Below the pieces are notes generated by a model, which saw only the letters and a list, made by a program, of their open reading frames with translations, did no database searches and was not told where the DNA came from. 64,000 bases of DNA, taken from the NCBI RefSeq assembly GCF_910592395.1, contig NC_088313.1, positions 2,418,501-2,482,500 of the forward strand. The letters run 5' to 3'. How positions within the stretch are numbered: position 1 is the first letter of the stretch; every line of letters begins with the position of its first letter. This DNA comes from Lineus longissimus (Eukaryota > Nemertea > Pilidiophora > Heteronemertea > Lineidae). The position numbers were made by a program, and so were the translations under genes. Positions 1 to 14,100 of this stretch are shown piece after piece.

Positions 1-3000
1 ATGCTGGGATCAGCAAGTCAAGGCATTTGCAAGAACAAGAGATACACACAAAAGTCTGATATATACTTTAATGAAATCAAGATATCTTCAAATATGTTTT
101 CGCCGCTCTCGTTGGCCCGCTGACAGCAATCGCAAGTCAAAAAAAATAAAAATGACATTTTGGAACCAATCAACTTTCGATCACATGACAATTCAAGTGT
201 TGCATGGTCAGACATGTTGTTACCTTGATTGTTAAGAGTACGAGTAACCCATGACATCACCCAACACTTCATTTGTCAGGTGATCAGAAGATTCTTGGTC
301 CCGAAAAAGAAATTTTGTGGCACTGCAACACTGCTCTTACAAGAAGTCTTCGAAAGTCTGCAAGATGGCAATCACGGAATGTTATGGACATTCCTAGTTT
401 AAAATAATACCGTCACCACAACAGACATGGCGGTGAATGAGCCACCCGTAGGAAAGGGAACAGTAGCCACGTTGCATGCTCAAAAAGAAACGGGGTCCAA
501 TTACCACCCTTGTCGTGACATTACACTTCCCTCAGTCATTCTGCCGGGCCATGCGAACAAAATACCAATCAGACCGAGGTCAACTGAACGTCGATATCCT
601 GCGTCAGGATATTGAGCATGTTTGGACTGATAATGATGGCTCTTGTTACGACATCCCCATGTCCTGGTAATGGCACACTTGTACCCCTTGAGGCAACTAG
701 TGCAGCTTGTGCACCCATTCCGGTTCGGCGGTGGTTGCGTAAATGGTGAAGTATACCAGTAGCAGGGTTGACAGTTACAAACTTTCAGCGTCAGAGGTAA
801 GGAACTGGTGTAACCTTGGCCTCTGTCTACCAGCTACCAGGAGATGGTAGTTGAAGGAACTGTTGCAGTGACTGACAGCTGCAACTTGAAATTGTAGTTG
901 AAGGAACTGTTGCACTGAATTCAAAGATAAACACAGGTGCAAATCAAATTGTTCTTTTTGATATAAACCCAATCTTCTTTGTGACTTTTCGAATGTTCAT
1001 TTCAAAGGCAAAAAAAAATTACATCAGACAACTCTAAACAACTCCATCAAAAAGTTTTCAGGAGATCCCAAACAGCTTCCGTAAAAATATTGTCAAGTCA
1101 GCACATTTTTATCACTTGTCTTACAACCAGTTGCTTTAATGGCATCGTCGTTGCATGTGGAGCTCGTTTAACACAGTTTCAATTTGTTTTTGTGAAAAAA
1201 CATTTGCCAATTTTTGTTTTTTATCTAACCGTGAAACAAAGTGCTAATGGCATGGAGGGAAATTGACAGGTAATGTAATGAAAGCAGATAAACTCCGATA
1301 TAATCAGGATGAGATTATTTTGAGATCAATTCGAGTTGTGTTGGCGGCAAGATAGCGATGGATTTGTTCATTTCGTGGATGATAGTTGAGAGGAGGAGTA
1401 GATTTGGTTAATACTTCTCACATTCGACTGGAAGGAGGGGGGGGGGGGGCAACAAGTTGCAGCATAAATAATTGGACAGAAATATACCGTTCTTGATCAC
1501 AGTCGCTGATCATTAGGATAGGGATAATGACTTGCAACCCAGTGGTCAAATGAAGTGTAATACTTTGGCCAATGGACTTCGCTGATTGGGAAAATGCAGA
1601 ACATGTGCATTTAGAAGGCAACAAAACTGGCCATAACCGGTGTCACTGATCATAACAGCGAGCCTCTTGATTGATACTGAGGCCATTACGGTGGTCATTA
1701 GGTCCTTCTCAATCATGGCAGGGCGCTAACTAGCCGGCTGAAACCCTGTTTATCTCGTAGAGTGAACTCAATCAGGTTGACAGAAAGTGATACATATATC
1801 ATACACAGTATTTGAACAGGTCACTGCACAGGTTAGCCTGGAACCAATTGCTCCTTAGTCACTTAAGTGGTTTCATGTTTTCTTGACAGAAAACCATGTG
1901 GAACACATGGAACACTTCTACTGGCACCTACTTCAATCAGGGGTGAAAATTCACATGTATACTTTGTCAAAGTCGGCGGATCAGCATTGGAGGATTTGCT
2001 TTTACATGTTTTATGAAACATGCTCAATCAAAGCCAATCGAAACAGGCCATTCAAGATCAATTGGTCAAGTCAATCATGGGCCGGCTATGAATCACGCAC
2101 CTGCTGGTCATGATTAACTCGGTTGAACCAATCAGCAGAATGGCTTCTAGTGGGAGTATTGTCAAATATGTCCCACCCCATCTGTCAATCAAATAAAAAT
2201 TTACAGTTTACAAGAGCAAATAAGTTACTCTTAAGATAATTTTTGTAGACTTCCTTTGCACTAGCTATGACCGGTGATAAAACATTCATACCGATGCTAC
2301 CCTTCCAAGAAACAGTTGTCTTACTCCATACTTGGGGTCCAGTTCTCCCAATGCACAAGTCACAATGACACCATCTCAGCAGTCCCTTATTTGTGCATTC
2401 AGGCTCCCTGAGGCTTGTATCATTTCTATACTATCAGCCTGATGAGTATTCTTGCGATGTATAAATACACTTGGAGGGTCAAGATGTCATTCCTGTAGAA
2501 TTCCTTTATCACTGACTATGATTAGTGACATAACACCTGTTAGCCATCAGTTGAACAACGAGAAACAAGCCATTTACTCCATGCAAGCTCCATACCTATA
2601 CTTCAGCAACGACACCCACGACACCTCTCATTTAGGAGATAGTCATAGCAGTCCCTTATTTCCTTAAAATTCCTCTATCACTAAGCATGATTAATGATGA
2701 TGAATCTACCTATTCCAGCTAATGCACTGGTGAAGGAGCTCATTAATCTGGCACTGATTTCCCTAACAACGGAAGGAACATTCACAGAAACAGTCCCACA
2801 TTTATATCTGATACTTCCTTAACAAATTTGGGAGGCACTATATTCGATGATATGACATAATGGGATAATTTTTCTCTCTTTTGGAAAGGTTTGAAGTATT
2901 TTGGAAATAATAAGATGAAAATCCTTTCCTTTTTTATTACTGAGGAGTGTCTCCATCAAGATAATCCCAGGTCGGACTGATGAAGTTCACAGGGTATAGA

Positions 3001-3327
3001 GGGCGGTTCTGGGATGTTTTATAAAATGAACACAATTGGTCTACCAACTGTTTTTGTACGTTTTTAAAACATGTCTGAAGCACCCTCTACAAAGAATAAG
3101 AACGAGAACAAACAGCATATGAAGAGTTTTATTAAGATAAAGACGATACGAATTTCAGGCAGATTGCTAAGTTTTTTTTAATAATTTCTGTATTGATAAA
3201 GATGTGAACAAAACACACAAGATAAGGCATGGCATGTAACGTCCAATGACATCACCAAAATACAATCAAAATCTAAAAGCGAAAAAGAGATAAGAATATA
3301 AGTGGAGAATATGCAAGTCACACTTAC
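1..3327 (-). other. Intron (partial) of the TIA1-like gene, downstream of the RRM1 exon
   Basis: This stretch follows the splice donor at 3,327-3,326 on the minus strand, so it is the start of the next intron, and the following exon lies beyond position 1. I looked for an exon continuing RRM1 (the family has a short basic stretch ending in a V-N-W-A motif) and found none. Contents: an exact 21-bp direct repeat at 847-867 and 894-914, a run of 13 G at 1,437-1,449, and weak similarity between segments near 2,250, 2,500 and 2,670. Otherwise AT-rich DNA with no recognisable gene. Confidence 0.6.
847..914. repeat. 21-bp exact direct repeat
   Basis: Two identical 21-bp copies at 847-867 and 894-914 lie 47 bp apart, with a related but diverged linker. 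It is a local duplication inside an intron; no function is evident. Confidence 0.6.
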
Positions 3328-3420
3328 CTTATTATTTAAACAAATTTTATTCAAACTGGCTAAGGCTATTGCTGCATCTTCATGGGTGGCGAAGTCTATA
3401 AAGGCATATGGATCTCCCTG
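3328..3420 (-). CDS. TIA1/TIAL1-like protein, exon with RNP1 half of RRM1
   Basis: This 93-nt exon (31 codons) is open throughout. It is bounded on the minus strand by an acceptor ending in tttttcag and an AAG|gtaagt donor. It encodes the second half of an RNA-recognition motif: the RNP1-type segment G-D-P-Y-A-F-I-D-F, then an alpha-helical stretch (T-H-E-D-A-A-I-A-L-A-S-L-N). In TIA1/TIAL1 RRM1 the matching segment reads N-D-P-Y-C-F-V-E-F followed by an A-A-A-A-L-A-A-M-N helix, and that exon also ends at a lysine shortly after. The aromatic residues that stack on RNA bases (Y and F of RNP1) are kept. The acceptor is a NAGNAG pair (cagCAG), so the first codon (Q) may be optional. TIA1-family proteins bind U-rich RNA and act in splicing and stress granules. 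Family assignment is firm; TIA1 versus TIAL1 is not decided. Confidence 0.85.
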
Positions 3421-4476
3421 CTGAAAAATATAATTTGAAAACTCATTAATACAAGTATAACCAATATTTTTGAATAATTAGAAAATGCTGAAAATGAGAA
3501 GGAAGTTGTCGAGAGTATTGAAGAAAATCTATAAGACATATGAAAATGTACCACTATATTGACCGCCTTGCTGTCAATTGAAAACTGACAACTGACAAAT
3601 ATGACCAATTTCTAGAATTCCAATATTGATAGAATTGAGTGGTGAACTGCTAAAAGTATTGAAGAAAGTAGGTAGATTACAATATTTGGTCAGAGGTATG
3701 ACAGTTTTCATGGTTTTATACCCATACATGTGCATAAAAAAATATGTAAGCACAAAAATCGGGACAGATGCGATATTAAACATGAATTTTAGGAACAGCC
3801 AGGCATGTTTGGCTTCAGCTTAGTGGCCCATGGCTACATTGGCAACTCCACTTCATTGACTTTTTCTTCATGTCTTTTTCTGGACATAATGAGATTTTTA
3901 AAGCCCAAATTATTTCTTGCACAACCCATTTATTTTGCATGATAGAGATATCACCAGCACCCTTGCTAGCTTCCAGCGATGATACGAGTGCCACATAGGA
4001 TAACATCAACAGCGCTGTTGTAGCCATTAGACCTCAAACAACAAGAGATATGTTGCCGTTGTTTCAAAAAAACATTCCGCCTCCAACCTGCTAACAAATC
4101 CCGTCAGAAAGCCAACCTCAAGCGCAACAAATTAAACAACATGTTCGGTGATGCTGTCACAGTGATGCGACATCCAAGATCAGCGACGCGGAGCAGATCT
4201 GTAGGCTGCCAGATCGTGATGGATGAACACTGCCGGCTTAGGCCATGCAATTTTGATACTCATCGCCGCCAGCAAGGGGCTCAAAGTGGTGAGGGAATGA
4301 ATGATTTATGCTACCAGTTCCACAGCAGGGTGAGACAAGACTGGGATCAATTGTCTTCTGGATAAATTGACATCAGGTATTCTTCCCCTTCCTCTTCTCT
4401 AAGGGGGTTGTGTTACTGTGGTATCTAGCATGGTACGATATAGGCCAAGTGCTCTGACCCAAGACTGATACTACTT

Positions 4477-4491
4477 GGGGGGGGGGGGGGG
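4477..4491 (+). repeat. Poly(G) run of 15
   Basis: This is the longest of seven G-runs of nine or more in the window, all on the plus strand, which is the template strand of the TIA1-like gene. It is a possible G-quadruplex-forming homopolymer and an error-prone site in sequencing. Confidence 0.8.
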
Positions 4492-6059
4492 TTGTCATCA
4501 TAACAGAACATCTCAGAAGTATAATTAATGCCTAATCTTCTCCTCCTAGAGCAAGACACCTAACTAAACTCTACACGGTTTGACATCCTTCAAATGAAAA
4601 ATCCAAGGTTCATTCATTGTTGCTACCAAGACCTTGTCCAAGTGGACAATGGGCTACTCCAAGGCCAGTAAAGATTGTGTCACTAAGGCAGGTAAACTCA
4701 ATTAGCAGGTAAACTCAATTGGCACCCAAGCATAGTGGTACTTGTATGCCAAAACACTCACTTCAGCAAACACAGAGAAAGACAGCTGATACGAAGAAGA
4801 AGAGCTCACAAGCATCATTTTCATGATTGTGGGTGAGAAACAAAAGCGATTGAATATTCACATGCACATTCTGCTGACAAGATAACAGAATGACTGTCAT
4901 CACCATACAGTATTTACAAGGCCCTTAGGTGCCGCTACAAATTACGGACACATTTCCCACGAAATCTGATAACTTTGTGGCAGTGTGCGATGAATATCTC
5001 ACAGTATTGGCCATATAACACATCGATGAGATCCAGCTCCCAAAATATGTATGGAAATTAGTATCTGTTTGGTGATGGAATCACCCCCAGAGGAAATCTT
5101 TGAGACGCGTGATCATCTTAGTCTGGTGAAAGTTCAAGGTGGCAAGTACTTACAATTCCAGGGAGACAGGATCAGAAGTCTCCACCAGAGAACATGAGAT
5201 AAGTCTAAAGTTTCCAAGAGACATCTGATTTCAATACCTCAAAGATTCTTACAGGCACTACTTCATGCTAGAGAAAAGGCTGGCCTTATTGATAATTACT
5301 ATTATTTCAAATGACGTTGTCAACACAAGATCACAAAAGCACTCAATTGACACCGAGGGATAAAATGACCTCTCCTCACCATCACAACAAGACTAAATGC
5401 CAGATGGCAAATAATGGACTAAGGAAATTGCTCAATAGGCAGCATTTTGAAATCAAGGGTCAAAATGACAGTGGACAAACTTGGATATCGAAGACGTATC
5501 TGGATCAATTTCCTCGTACAAATGTGGATATTAGAGATATGAGTCGTCATTTCCCCACAACATGGTCGAGTAAAAGCAATAACAAGAGCAGGATATTGCA
5601 GATCGCCGCAACAAGACAAATCCATTTTTTATATATACCATTAGGGTTGTCATTTACGACAGGAAACGCGTGACCATTCTGCAATATCATTTGATGACAA
5701 TTGGTATAAAATACGGATTGATGCATGGTTGAGATGAATCATGCAGATTTTCAATTCATACCAGGTTTGACAGTGGTCATAGTCTGAAAGAGTTTTTCTC
5801 ACACAAGGAACGATTCCAAAGCACGATATCACCCAGTTACTAACCACCATTGGTAATAATGGAGCATCACAACAATATCTTTGCAAGAGCATGCAGCCCC
5901 AAAAGCTGAACACCTCCCACTGCACCACACACTTTCACTTAGGTTTATCAGCCACGTAACTCTGCCTTGGCCAAGGAGGAAAAGCCCTACATCTCATTTC
6001 TAGGACGAATCAATGTGGACTGAGTCGAGTGTAGGCTGAGACAAAACAGCACTCTTTCA

Positions 6060-6125
6060 GAGATTTGAACGCACGACCTCCTGGCTGACAATTATAGCCC
6101 GGTGCTCTGGACAATATGCGACTGT
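6060..6125 (-). mobile_element. tRNA-like SINE head (remnant)
   Basis: The reverse strand carries a B-box-like CGTTCAAATC at 6,071-6,062, preceded by a stretch resembling the anticodon and variable region of a tRNA (GAGCACCGGGCTATAAT, then GGAGGTCGTG). The acceptor stem and A box are decayed, so it is not a functional tRNA gene. It is best read as a degraded tRNA-derived SINE; its body and tail could not be delimited. Confidence 0.4.
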
Positions 6126-9100
6126 ACTTCCTCCAAAACCTACTAAAGGAAACAACAAACCGGGATAATGCCAAAGCATTTTCACTTTGAAGGAAATCAC
6201 CCAATATTACATGATTAGGCCTTCGGGCAATAAGTGACCACATGTCCATCCAATTTTTATATGCCATGGGTCATCAACTGAAGGATTGACACGACATGAT
6301 CGGTCAGCGATTGATTCAACTTCACGCCCAATACACAATTTTCTGATTGGCTGCTTGAGATTGATCGCGAAGATGTGAGAAGCATTCTGATTATGATCAT
6401 ATTTGCCTATACAGCGGCTGATGGACAGTGTGCGAATGTAAAAGAGGAAATGCAAAAATCTTTCTTGGGGCAGTTCATTGTTGGGTTTGACTGCAAGATG
6501 GAGGCCTAACTACCGATGCAGGACCTGTATTAGGATCCGAATACATCCTGTCGTGTGTTGTTTGCTAAACAAATGAGTGAGCACCCCTTGCTGCTCTTTC
6601 CCCGCCCTAATCCAACATCATTTTTTTCAAAATGATTCACATCTGTTCATATTCATATCAACGTCTGTCAATAACGAAAGCAAGATGATTCCTAGTTTTT
6701 CATTCCTTTTGTGAACAAATCATGCTCAGTGTTAAATTTCTTTAAATACCTGCCGTCACTAAAGCGTTAACCTGACGTGAGCAGACGTCAATGACAATAC
6801 AATTATCTCTACCCCATCCGCTTGAGGCGATCATTTGCCACGAGCAATGAAGTAAGTAACATTGGTTCCTAACTAAACACATTAGCTCTCCTGTATGGTA
6901 ACGTCTGTTTGGCAAAATGGCGCTCGAGGCTCCGTCTCAAATGACATCATTTGTGATTCGGCAGGCGGACTCTTGCAGTACCGGGTATCCGAATGGAACT
7001 AAGATGCCTCAAATGATTGATGAATTGACTGTTTAATGGAATGTGCAAATGGAAATCATGCAGTTTGTCCTTGAACAGCGTAAGCTGAGAACATGAGGCA
7101 CAGATTGCTCTGATGAATCGGTTGTATTTGATGTACTTTCATAACCTGTTCAACTCGAAGTGGAGAGCAGCAGCAGGCACGAATGATCAGCATGGCATCA
7201 CCAGTCAGCCCTTGTAAGATTTCCATGCTACACTCACGCAACAAACTTGACAATCAGTGTTAAAAGGTTAATTAGAACACTATCAATCCAAGCGTTTAAG
7301 CTGAGAATTGTAAGATTGACAGATTAGGTAATTGCACAGCTCGACAAGGAGGCAATTTATCTATACCTCTGCGGAAATTAATTGGAAAATAAAAAGAGTT
7401 ATGTCAACTATGTCAGTCGTGAAGAACATCACGCCCTGGAGTATCTTCACTGGAGAGTCATGCCAGATTTGTATATCTTAACTTTACTACTTATTTATAG
7501 AAAGACACCGACTTTGCAACATCAGGAAAATTAATTGGAAACAAAAAATTCTCTTCAGTTCCAGATTAAATTGCCTCACAGATATCTGCCAAGAGGGCAT
7601 TTGCGAAAATGTAGACAAGGGAATATTGCGAAGGGATTCGCCTTCAAATTCTACATATCACTTCGTTCTGAGAAGGATATCGTTTACTGATTATGAGCAT
7701 CGCACTGTACATGTACATTGTACCTTGCCATTGACTCAATACCCCAAACACACAATCTTTCGCATCTCATCAAGATTGCCCCGACTATGTTTAAAGGGAT
7801 TATAGACCATGAGGTCCTGACCAAAGTGACGGACCAACAAAGCAAAATCACTTCATTTTTAAACTGCGGCTACGCACAGTGCTTTATCGAACTTCTGTAG
7901 AACTTAGGTCAATTTAATGACAATTGGTCAGTTTGGTACTTTCAACGGCCAACATTGGGAACAAAATTAGTACTTAACCGATCTAATCCTAGAAGATGTC
8001 AAAATGAGAAACAGGTTAGAAAATTTATGCAAATGGGGAATTCAATCCCAAAAAAGACACAAGCTCACTATCAAAACCGCTGAGACTTCAACACCCCATT
8101 CTACACTAATGAAAAGTGCATTAGGCAAGATTTACCAAAGTCAAGGAAAAAATTGTGTGTCTTCAGTGCACATAAAACAGCCAACTTACAGAATTGAACT
8201 AAAGTGAAATACACACAGTCATTAGTTAGACGTTCACAACCAGAGGCCAAGTTGGCAAAATCACACGTGCTTGTACAGTATGTCAATGTACATTCACCTG
8301 CATGTTATCTGGGCCAATGTCAGCTGACATGTACTTGTTTCATTCAGGGGACATAAAACAGCAGAAAGGCCACTTCGTATGCGAGGCAGACATCTTTTCA
8401 AAAGTTATTACCATTTTTCTAGACAATCACTAGGCTAACGACGTTACTTTTGGGAAGATTTGAGGATATTCACTTCATTTGCATGTTTTATCCTTTCAAC
8501 GTTCCACAGATCGAATCGACAAATTCAATTTATTTTTCGAGGTTACTTTCGACAACGTTGCACAGAAATCCTGAATAAAACATCTTAGTTCTGTGGACGC
8601 CATTAGTGTGCAAATGACATGATTCGAAAAACAGCATAATTCAGACATCAGACCCAAAATGGGGGTAATAAAGTTTGGCTGAAAAAGATAATGTCACATT
8701 TCCTAATGACTTTCTTTAGCTTTAGGGACAGTCTTCAAAGTAAGACGTAGTACAACTATGGATCTGGTTAGAAAATGGTACAAATTGTATTTCTTTTAAA
8801 GCCATAAACAACTCACAAAGCCCCACGAGGTAACTGCACACTCGGGACAACTGCAAACTTAGCACCAGTATGCCGACAAAATCAGACTTTTGGCAGCCAC
8901 ATGCCAGAATTGAAAGTACGTTTAAATAAAGTGTTCAGCAGCAGATCCACAGTGACATCAAGCGGCAGATGACGTAGCCTCTACAGTTCTGCTGCATGGC
9001 AAGGACACAGTGGAACGGATGACAAATGTTGGAAAGTTATCCAACTGATATTTGTGCCAAGGGTCAGTAAATAACCTAAAGAGGATGGCCTAAGGAGGAT

Positions 9101-9689
9101 GCACGAATCAAGGACGTTTCCCCACCCTCGCATCCTTTCCGGATCACGTCCGTCGGGTATATTTTGTGGATGAGCTGCGCCGAGGCATTCCAATACTCCC
9201 AATACTAAATCGGCAGAGTACATCCGCAAGATAGATATCTCTGTGGATATGAGTAAAGTAAATCACTGGCTACTACATATTGGAGACTCCCCATATGTTA
9301 AAATGGAAGTGACCGTCACACCATCATACCATGTAGCAAGTATTGCGAATTAGAAATGTCATTTCTATAAGCTGATTGGCATTCTACATCGACAGAATTC
9401 CCGATAGTCAACATCTGCTCCTTTACCTCAACTATCGGAAGCCGATAAACTGAGCCAATAGTCAACTAAGTACAAGAAAACAGACAGAATTGAGTAACTT
9501 TGATAGGGTAAGGGGTAAATACTGGTAGTCTGGTAGCTTGTCTGGACTCAGACAAAAAACAAACAAAACAAAAAAACAGACAAAAAGTTGAAGTTACCAG
9601 ACACAACTCGATAAAGTTTGGATGAAAGGAAAAGCAGCTGTTGTGAACTGAGCCAAAACCTAACAGACACAACTGAAATGGATACTTAC

Positions 9690-10110
9690 AGTGATATATC
9701 AGAGCTTAAGTTTGGCAGTTTGGGAGCTACAGGACAAGTGACTTATTCAGATACAGGGTTCGGGGTAACATCTGAACTAGTGGCTATGACATCAGTGTTA
9801 ATACAAGCACCAGTCCTCCCGGCTGGATAGATCAGCTGGTACAAGCAAATACACGCAAGTGACTTTAATATCCCAATACAAGGTTAGGGGGTCAAGTGTG
9901 AGAGTCTGATATGGTAGCTATGACATCAGTTGTACCGACAACTGTTCATCCGGCTGGAGAGGCCAGCTAGTACAAGCAAATAGACACAAATGGCTTATGG
10001 CTTATCCTGATACAAGGTTAGGGGTAAAGTCTGATCTGAGAGCTAGGACATAAGTATTGTTGACCCGAGTTCATCGGACTGGATAGATCAGCTAGTACAA
10101 GCAAATAGAC
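9690..10110. repeat. Degenerate tandem repeat, period about 130 bp
   Basis: Three to four diverged copies share blocks such as GCTATGACATCAGT (near 9,782, 9,914 and, altered, 10,042) and GGCTGGATAGATCAGCTGGT followed by ACAAGCAAATA (near 9,820, 9,952 and 10,077). The spacing is 125-133 bp. It is an old minisatellite inside the intron, with no coding potential. Confidence 0.65.
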
Positions 10111-11054
10111 AACACTGACACAAACATTCGACTTAGTTTTAATTTAAGTTATCTGATGTAGATATGGATTGTAGGAGACACATCTGAGGCTGGGCAGTAC
10201 AATTTATCCGCCTAGAGAGACCAGGAGCCAAGTATCAAGTATCAAGAGGAACAGGATGAGATCAGATTTGGCAACATATTTTTATTAGCCTTCTACATAT
10301 TAAGCCAGCATCACGATAATCACTTTGAGAAAGCTTCTTCTTTAGGCTCAGCTTGCATGTACTATATCTTCATTTTTAGACAACAACCATTAACTTCTGG
10401 ATACAAAGGAAGACAACACGCAAAGAGAAAACTACGAAAAGTGGGTGAAGCATGAGCCTCACTCCAACCATCTCCAAACGGCATCTTGATAACAGCTTAG
10501 TAACATGAGCCAGCTTCACTATAAGGAGAAACCAACAATGAAGTTTTGAACTCTAAGAAAGAGACACGCAAATGTGCGTGAAGCACGAGCATCAGTTCAG
10601 CTGATCTGGTCAGATAGACCAATAATCAACTGCTCCAAGCAAATAGACACAATTGGATAACATCTATAAAACTGCTAAAGACAAATCTTGTTTCCAGGAC
10701 CGCTAGCAGCTGAACCGACTATAACATGAGAAAAATCTAGCTAAGCCAATAGTCTCAATAGTTTGAACTTTAAGGCAATATCTCAAAGGAAGACCCTATC
10801 CAAACCAATACGGAAGATACAATGACAATTTCTCAACTAACGCTTGCCAAGAAGATGAAAATGTTCCAGACTCAACTGTCTCAACCCAATCAATATGACT
10901 TAGGGACATGAACGAAGGTCGAAGGTTAATTTATAAAGAAGGATACATGTACATCATTGACCAGAAAGGAGACAAAAGTCTTCATGGGATGTAAGGAGCA
11001 GCTACTGAGCACTAACTTATCACCATTGAACGATGGGAAAGCACTTAGCGACGC

Positions 11055-11110
11055 TGAAGTGATATGAACCCATGACCTCTTGGTCAGGTGTCTGGCACTG
11101 CAGCCACTCT
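11055..11110 (-). mobile_element. tRNA-like SINE head (remnant)
   Basis: The reverse strand reads an A-box-like TGGCTGCAGTGC (11,106-11,095), then GAGGTCATG and a B-box-like GGTTCATATC (11,070-11,061). Spacing fits an internal Pol III promoter. The stems do not pair as a tRNA, so I call it a tRNA-derived SINE fragment. Confidence 0.4.
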
Positions 11111-14100
11111 CTCACCACCCTCAACTGTCTGCATCAGGGTCAACTTCAAATGTAGTTTGAACCTTTGACATCTTGATCGCAAGTCTGGATATCTTAATAA
11201 CACTTTCCGAATAAATATTTTGGGGAACCACGTCAATCCAATCACTCTTTTTTATGATAAATGGCACATTGCTTCAAAGAATAACATGTATTTTTAGAAC
11301 CCATGAATAGCAACTTCGCAACAGACAGACCTACAAGTACTTCATGTAATTGAAATGTGACAATTAACGTAACTACCCTAAACCCATCCCGAACCTGGGA
11401 CGTCCCATTATCTAAATGACACCAATTAATTGATCAATTGATTAAAGGTACGCCAGCCATCGCAAAAATGGCCCAAACGACCAAATGGACTGCCAAATGT
11501 CACAGTACATTAGTTGAAGCCGTCCCTTTATTAGGACTTGGCTATCCCGGAGACATTTTCATACGGCCACATAGTTTTATGTCCAATTCATTCGACAGAT
11601 ACCGTGTCGTGAGAACACAAACTGCTAGAGCTCTCTACCTTTAATGGGCCACTAATATCTTTACCTTTAATAAACAGCTACACTACCTTTAAAGTGACAA
11701 CAAGATGTACCTACCCTCTCAACATAGACGGGTCTGCAGTACATGTACTCCATCAAGATATTGCTAAGGTATCAATGAAATCTTCGTGAAAATGGAGTCT
11801 TGTAACAGGAATGGAGGTTATCCAATGGTGCGAATGGCCGAATGTCCGAAAAAATATAGACCACACAAGATATACTTGAGATCACGTCTGAGGAATGCTT
11901 GAGAAGGGACAGTGTCCAGTGAATCGTATCCAAAATGCAAAATGTCAGTAGTAAGAAGGTTAATCCGGGCGACGAAACAGCCTGGTGTCCACGCTATACT
12001 CGGACTGGTGAGACTTAGCCGTGTGATGTTTCTAATGTCTCAATCGAACATTACACACGCGGCGCGAAAAGCAATTACGGTGAGTTTGGGCTTATAGGAT
12101 CACGATGCTCAATTCGTTGATAGCGATGCTTGCCTTAGGCGTGATTCACTGGAGACCCTCTGGGATGTATAGGACTACGAGTTACATCATGTTTGACTGG
12201 GTTGATGGCAAGATCTTGCGACTTAAGGGGGACTATAGGCAGGAGCCGAGGGGCTAATTTGGTCATCTCTAGGTGACTTATATAAACTCGAAGGGCCCTG
12301 GGTCATGTCAGATTCCGCAGGGTAAATTTAAAGTGTGCATACGCATCACTCACAGGTGTTTGACTGACCCAACATCATCATTTTGTGATTTTGTCCACTT
12401 TGCCATCAGTGGTACTACGTTTGCCATCCAATATGGCGGCAGTTCACGTCATTTATACCTCGAAGAGTTCTGGTACAGCAATAGCGTATATTTGCGTAAG
12501 AAGAATTTTTGCATTACAGGCAAATATAAAGAATTTTCGAAGTTGGGACATTTGAAATACCAGATTTAGAAGCACAACTTATATGAGTAATTGTATACTG
12601 ACACTAGTATTGGTCTATGGAGGCCCTCCCTGCAATTGATTTCAACGGAAGACTAAATGCGCAATGAACCGTATCGATCTATCGAATTTGCTTCAGAGTG
12701 ACACGAGCGACTGGAGATATATCAATTTCTCCGTATACATGTCGTATAAACATTTGGACAGTTGATACAAGTGGCATTCACAATTTCATCTGGAGCTTGC
12801 GGAAATCTCCAGACGAAATTGATAGATTCAAACGTGGGAATCAATACGATGGTGAAAGCATTAACTCTTCCGATTGGCAAGTCGTCTGCCGGGGATGTCA
12901 TCAGCTCACAACATATTGAAATTGTGCATTTCCATTTGAATGGATTTTCGATCTTTGAAGCAGATTGATGAAACAAGATTGGATTCGATCGATATCTTAT
13001 ATCATCCTATCGGGTATATTTTCTTTTGGAGGTGCACTATGGACTAGATATGACCAAGCGCTCAGTTTTGATTGGGGACAGATCAATACCCAGTGACTGC
13101 ATACATATCTAGAGGAAGAGGCAAAGAGTTTGGGCATTAGAAATGTTTTCACTGCATGCGATTGCGACAACGTGAACATTTCTGCCCAACTGCGCACCCA
13201 AACAAAGGATTCAGTTCTGTGATTACATGATTCAAGCAAAAATGTTCATCTGATACACTGAGTTAAAGCTTCTGAAAGCAGGGGATATGGGAGTGAACGT
13301 CTATGTCGTATAGAGCATTGAGTGTGACAGTTGCTCGCTTGGAAGAAGCAGTACATGACGGCATGAAGTGATTGCGATCATTACCCGATTTACAGTATTT
13401 TGATTCAACAATCCTCAGACAAACAGTACACCACAGTCAAATCTCAACCTTCAAATCCTACATATATTGATCAGATTGCTAACACAATCAGACGTCAAGT
13501 TATCTTCGATATATCGTCTTGCCAACGAGAACATACCACAGCTACGCGGGTCACCAGAAACCACAGCTAAAGGCTTTATGAATGAAGCTCTCAAATCTTG
13601 GTACAACAAGCGGTTGACAACCCCAAAACACAAGTCACATTACCAGTCCAACCACAAGTATATCGATCAAGTTACAAACTATCAGTTGTCAAGTCCTACC
13701 AAGCATCACTCTCGCCTTTGATACCATCTTGCCCATATTAGAATATATCACGGCACCTGAGGGCACCGTATCAAGCACACATAATTCACTTCTTTGATAT
13801 TTCTCTGTGGTCACGGCTGTCCTTTGACACGAGTTACATGTGGCTTACAGATGAAGCTAAAGTGTGTTTTGATTACCCCCAGCATTATATACGACTTGGA
13901 TCAAATCGCTGGATTCGCTTGCCAGAGTGGATTACAGTTTGTGATATGATTTCGAGCACTACGTTGGTGATTTGTTCATGTCTTTGACAATGAGACATAT
14001 GTATAGCTAGCTATAAGCAATTTGTCCTTCTGGTCTTCGTTTTCACTACTGTTTGATATGAAAATAGGATTGTTCCCAACTCATGAGTGGGACGGGATTT

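Larger units (their letters stand above)
3421..9640 (-). other. Intron 3 of the TIA1-like gene, distal part
   Basis: Left-hand part of the 26.2-kb intron between the microexon (29,617) and the RNP1 exon (3,420). It holds a 15-G run at 4,477-4,491, a tandem pair of a 16-bp motif near 4,689-4,718 and a tRNA-like SINE head near 6,062-6,125. The longest open frame (5,311-5,673, plus strand) has no family-like motif and no convincing splice context, so I do not call it. Nothing else recognisable. Confidence 0.6.

Noticed and set aside
2240-2700. Three-copy degenerate tandem repeat (words like CTATCACT-A--ATGATTA)
   Set aside because: Similarity is restricted to short words with uneven spacing; without an alignment I cannot separate it from chance.
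5311-5673. A 120-codon plus-strand frame in intron 3
   Set aside because: No domain, low-complexity composition, and the length is plausible by chance in this amount of non-coding DNA.
12760-12975. Overlapping open frames on both strands suggesting an exon
   Set aside because: Frames on opposite strands are equally open, no splice-site pair frames them, and the peptides show no recognisable motif.
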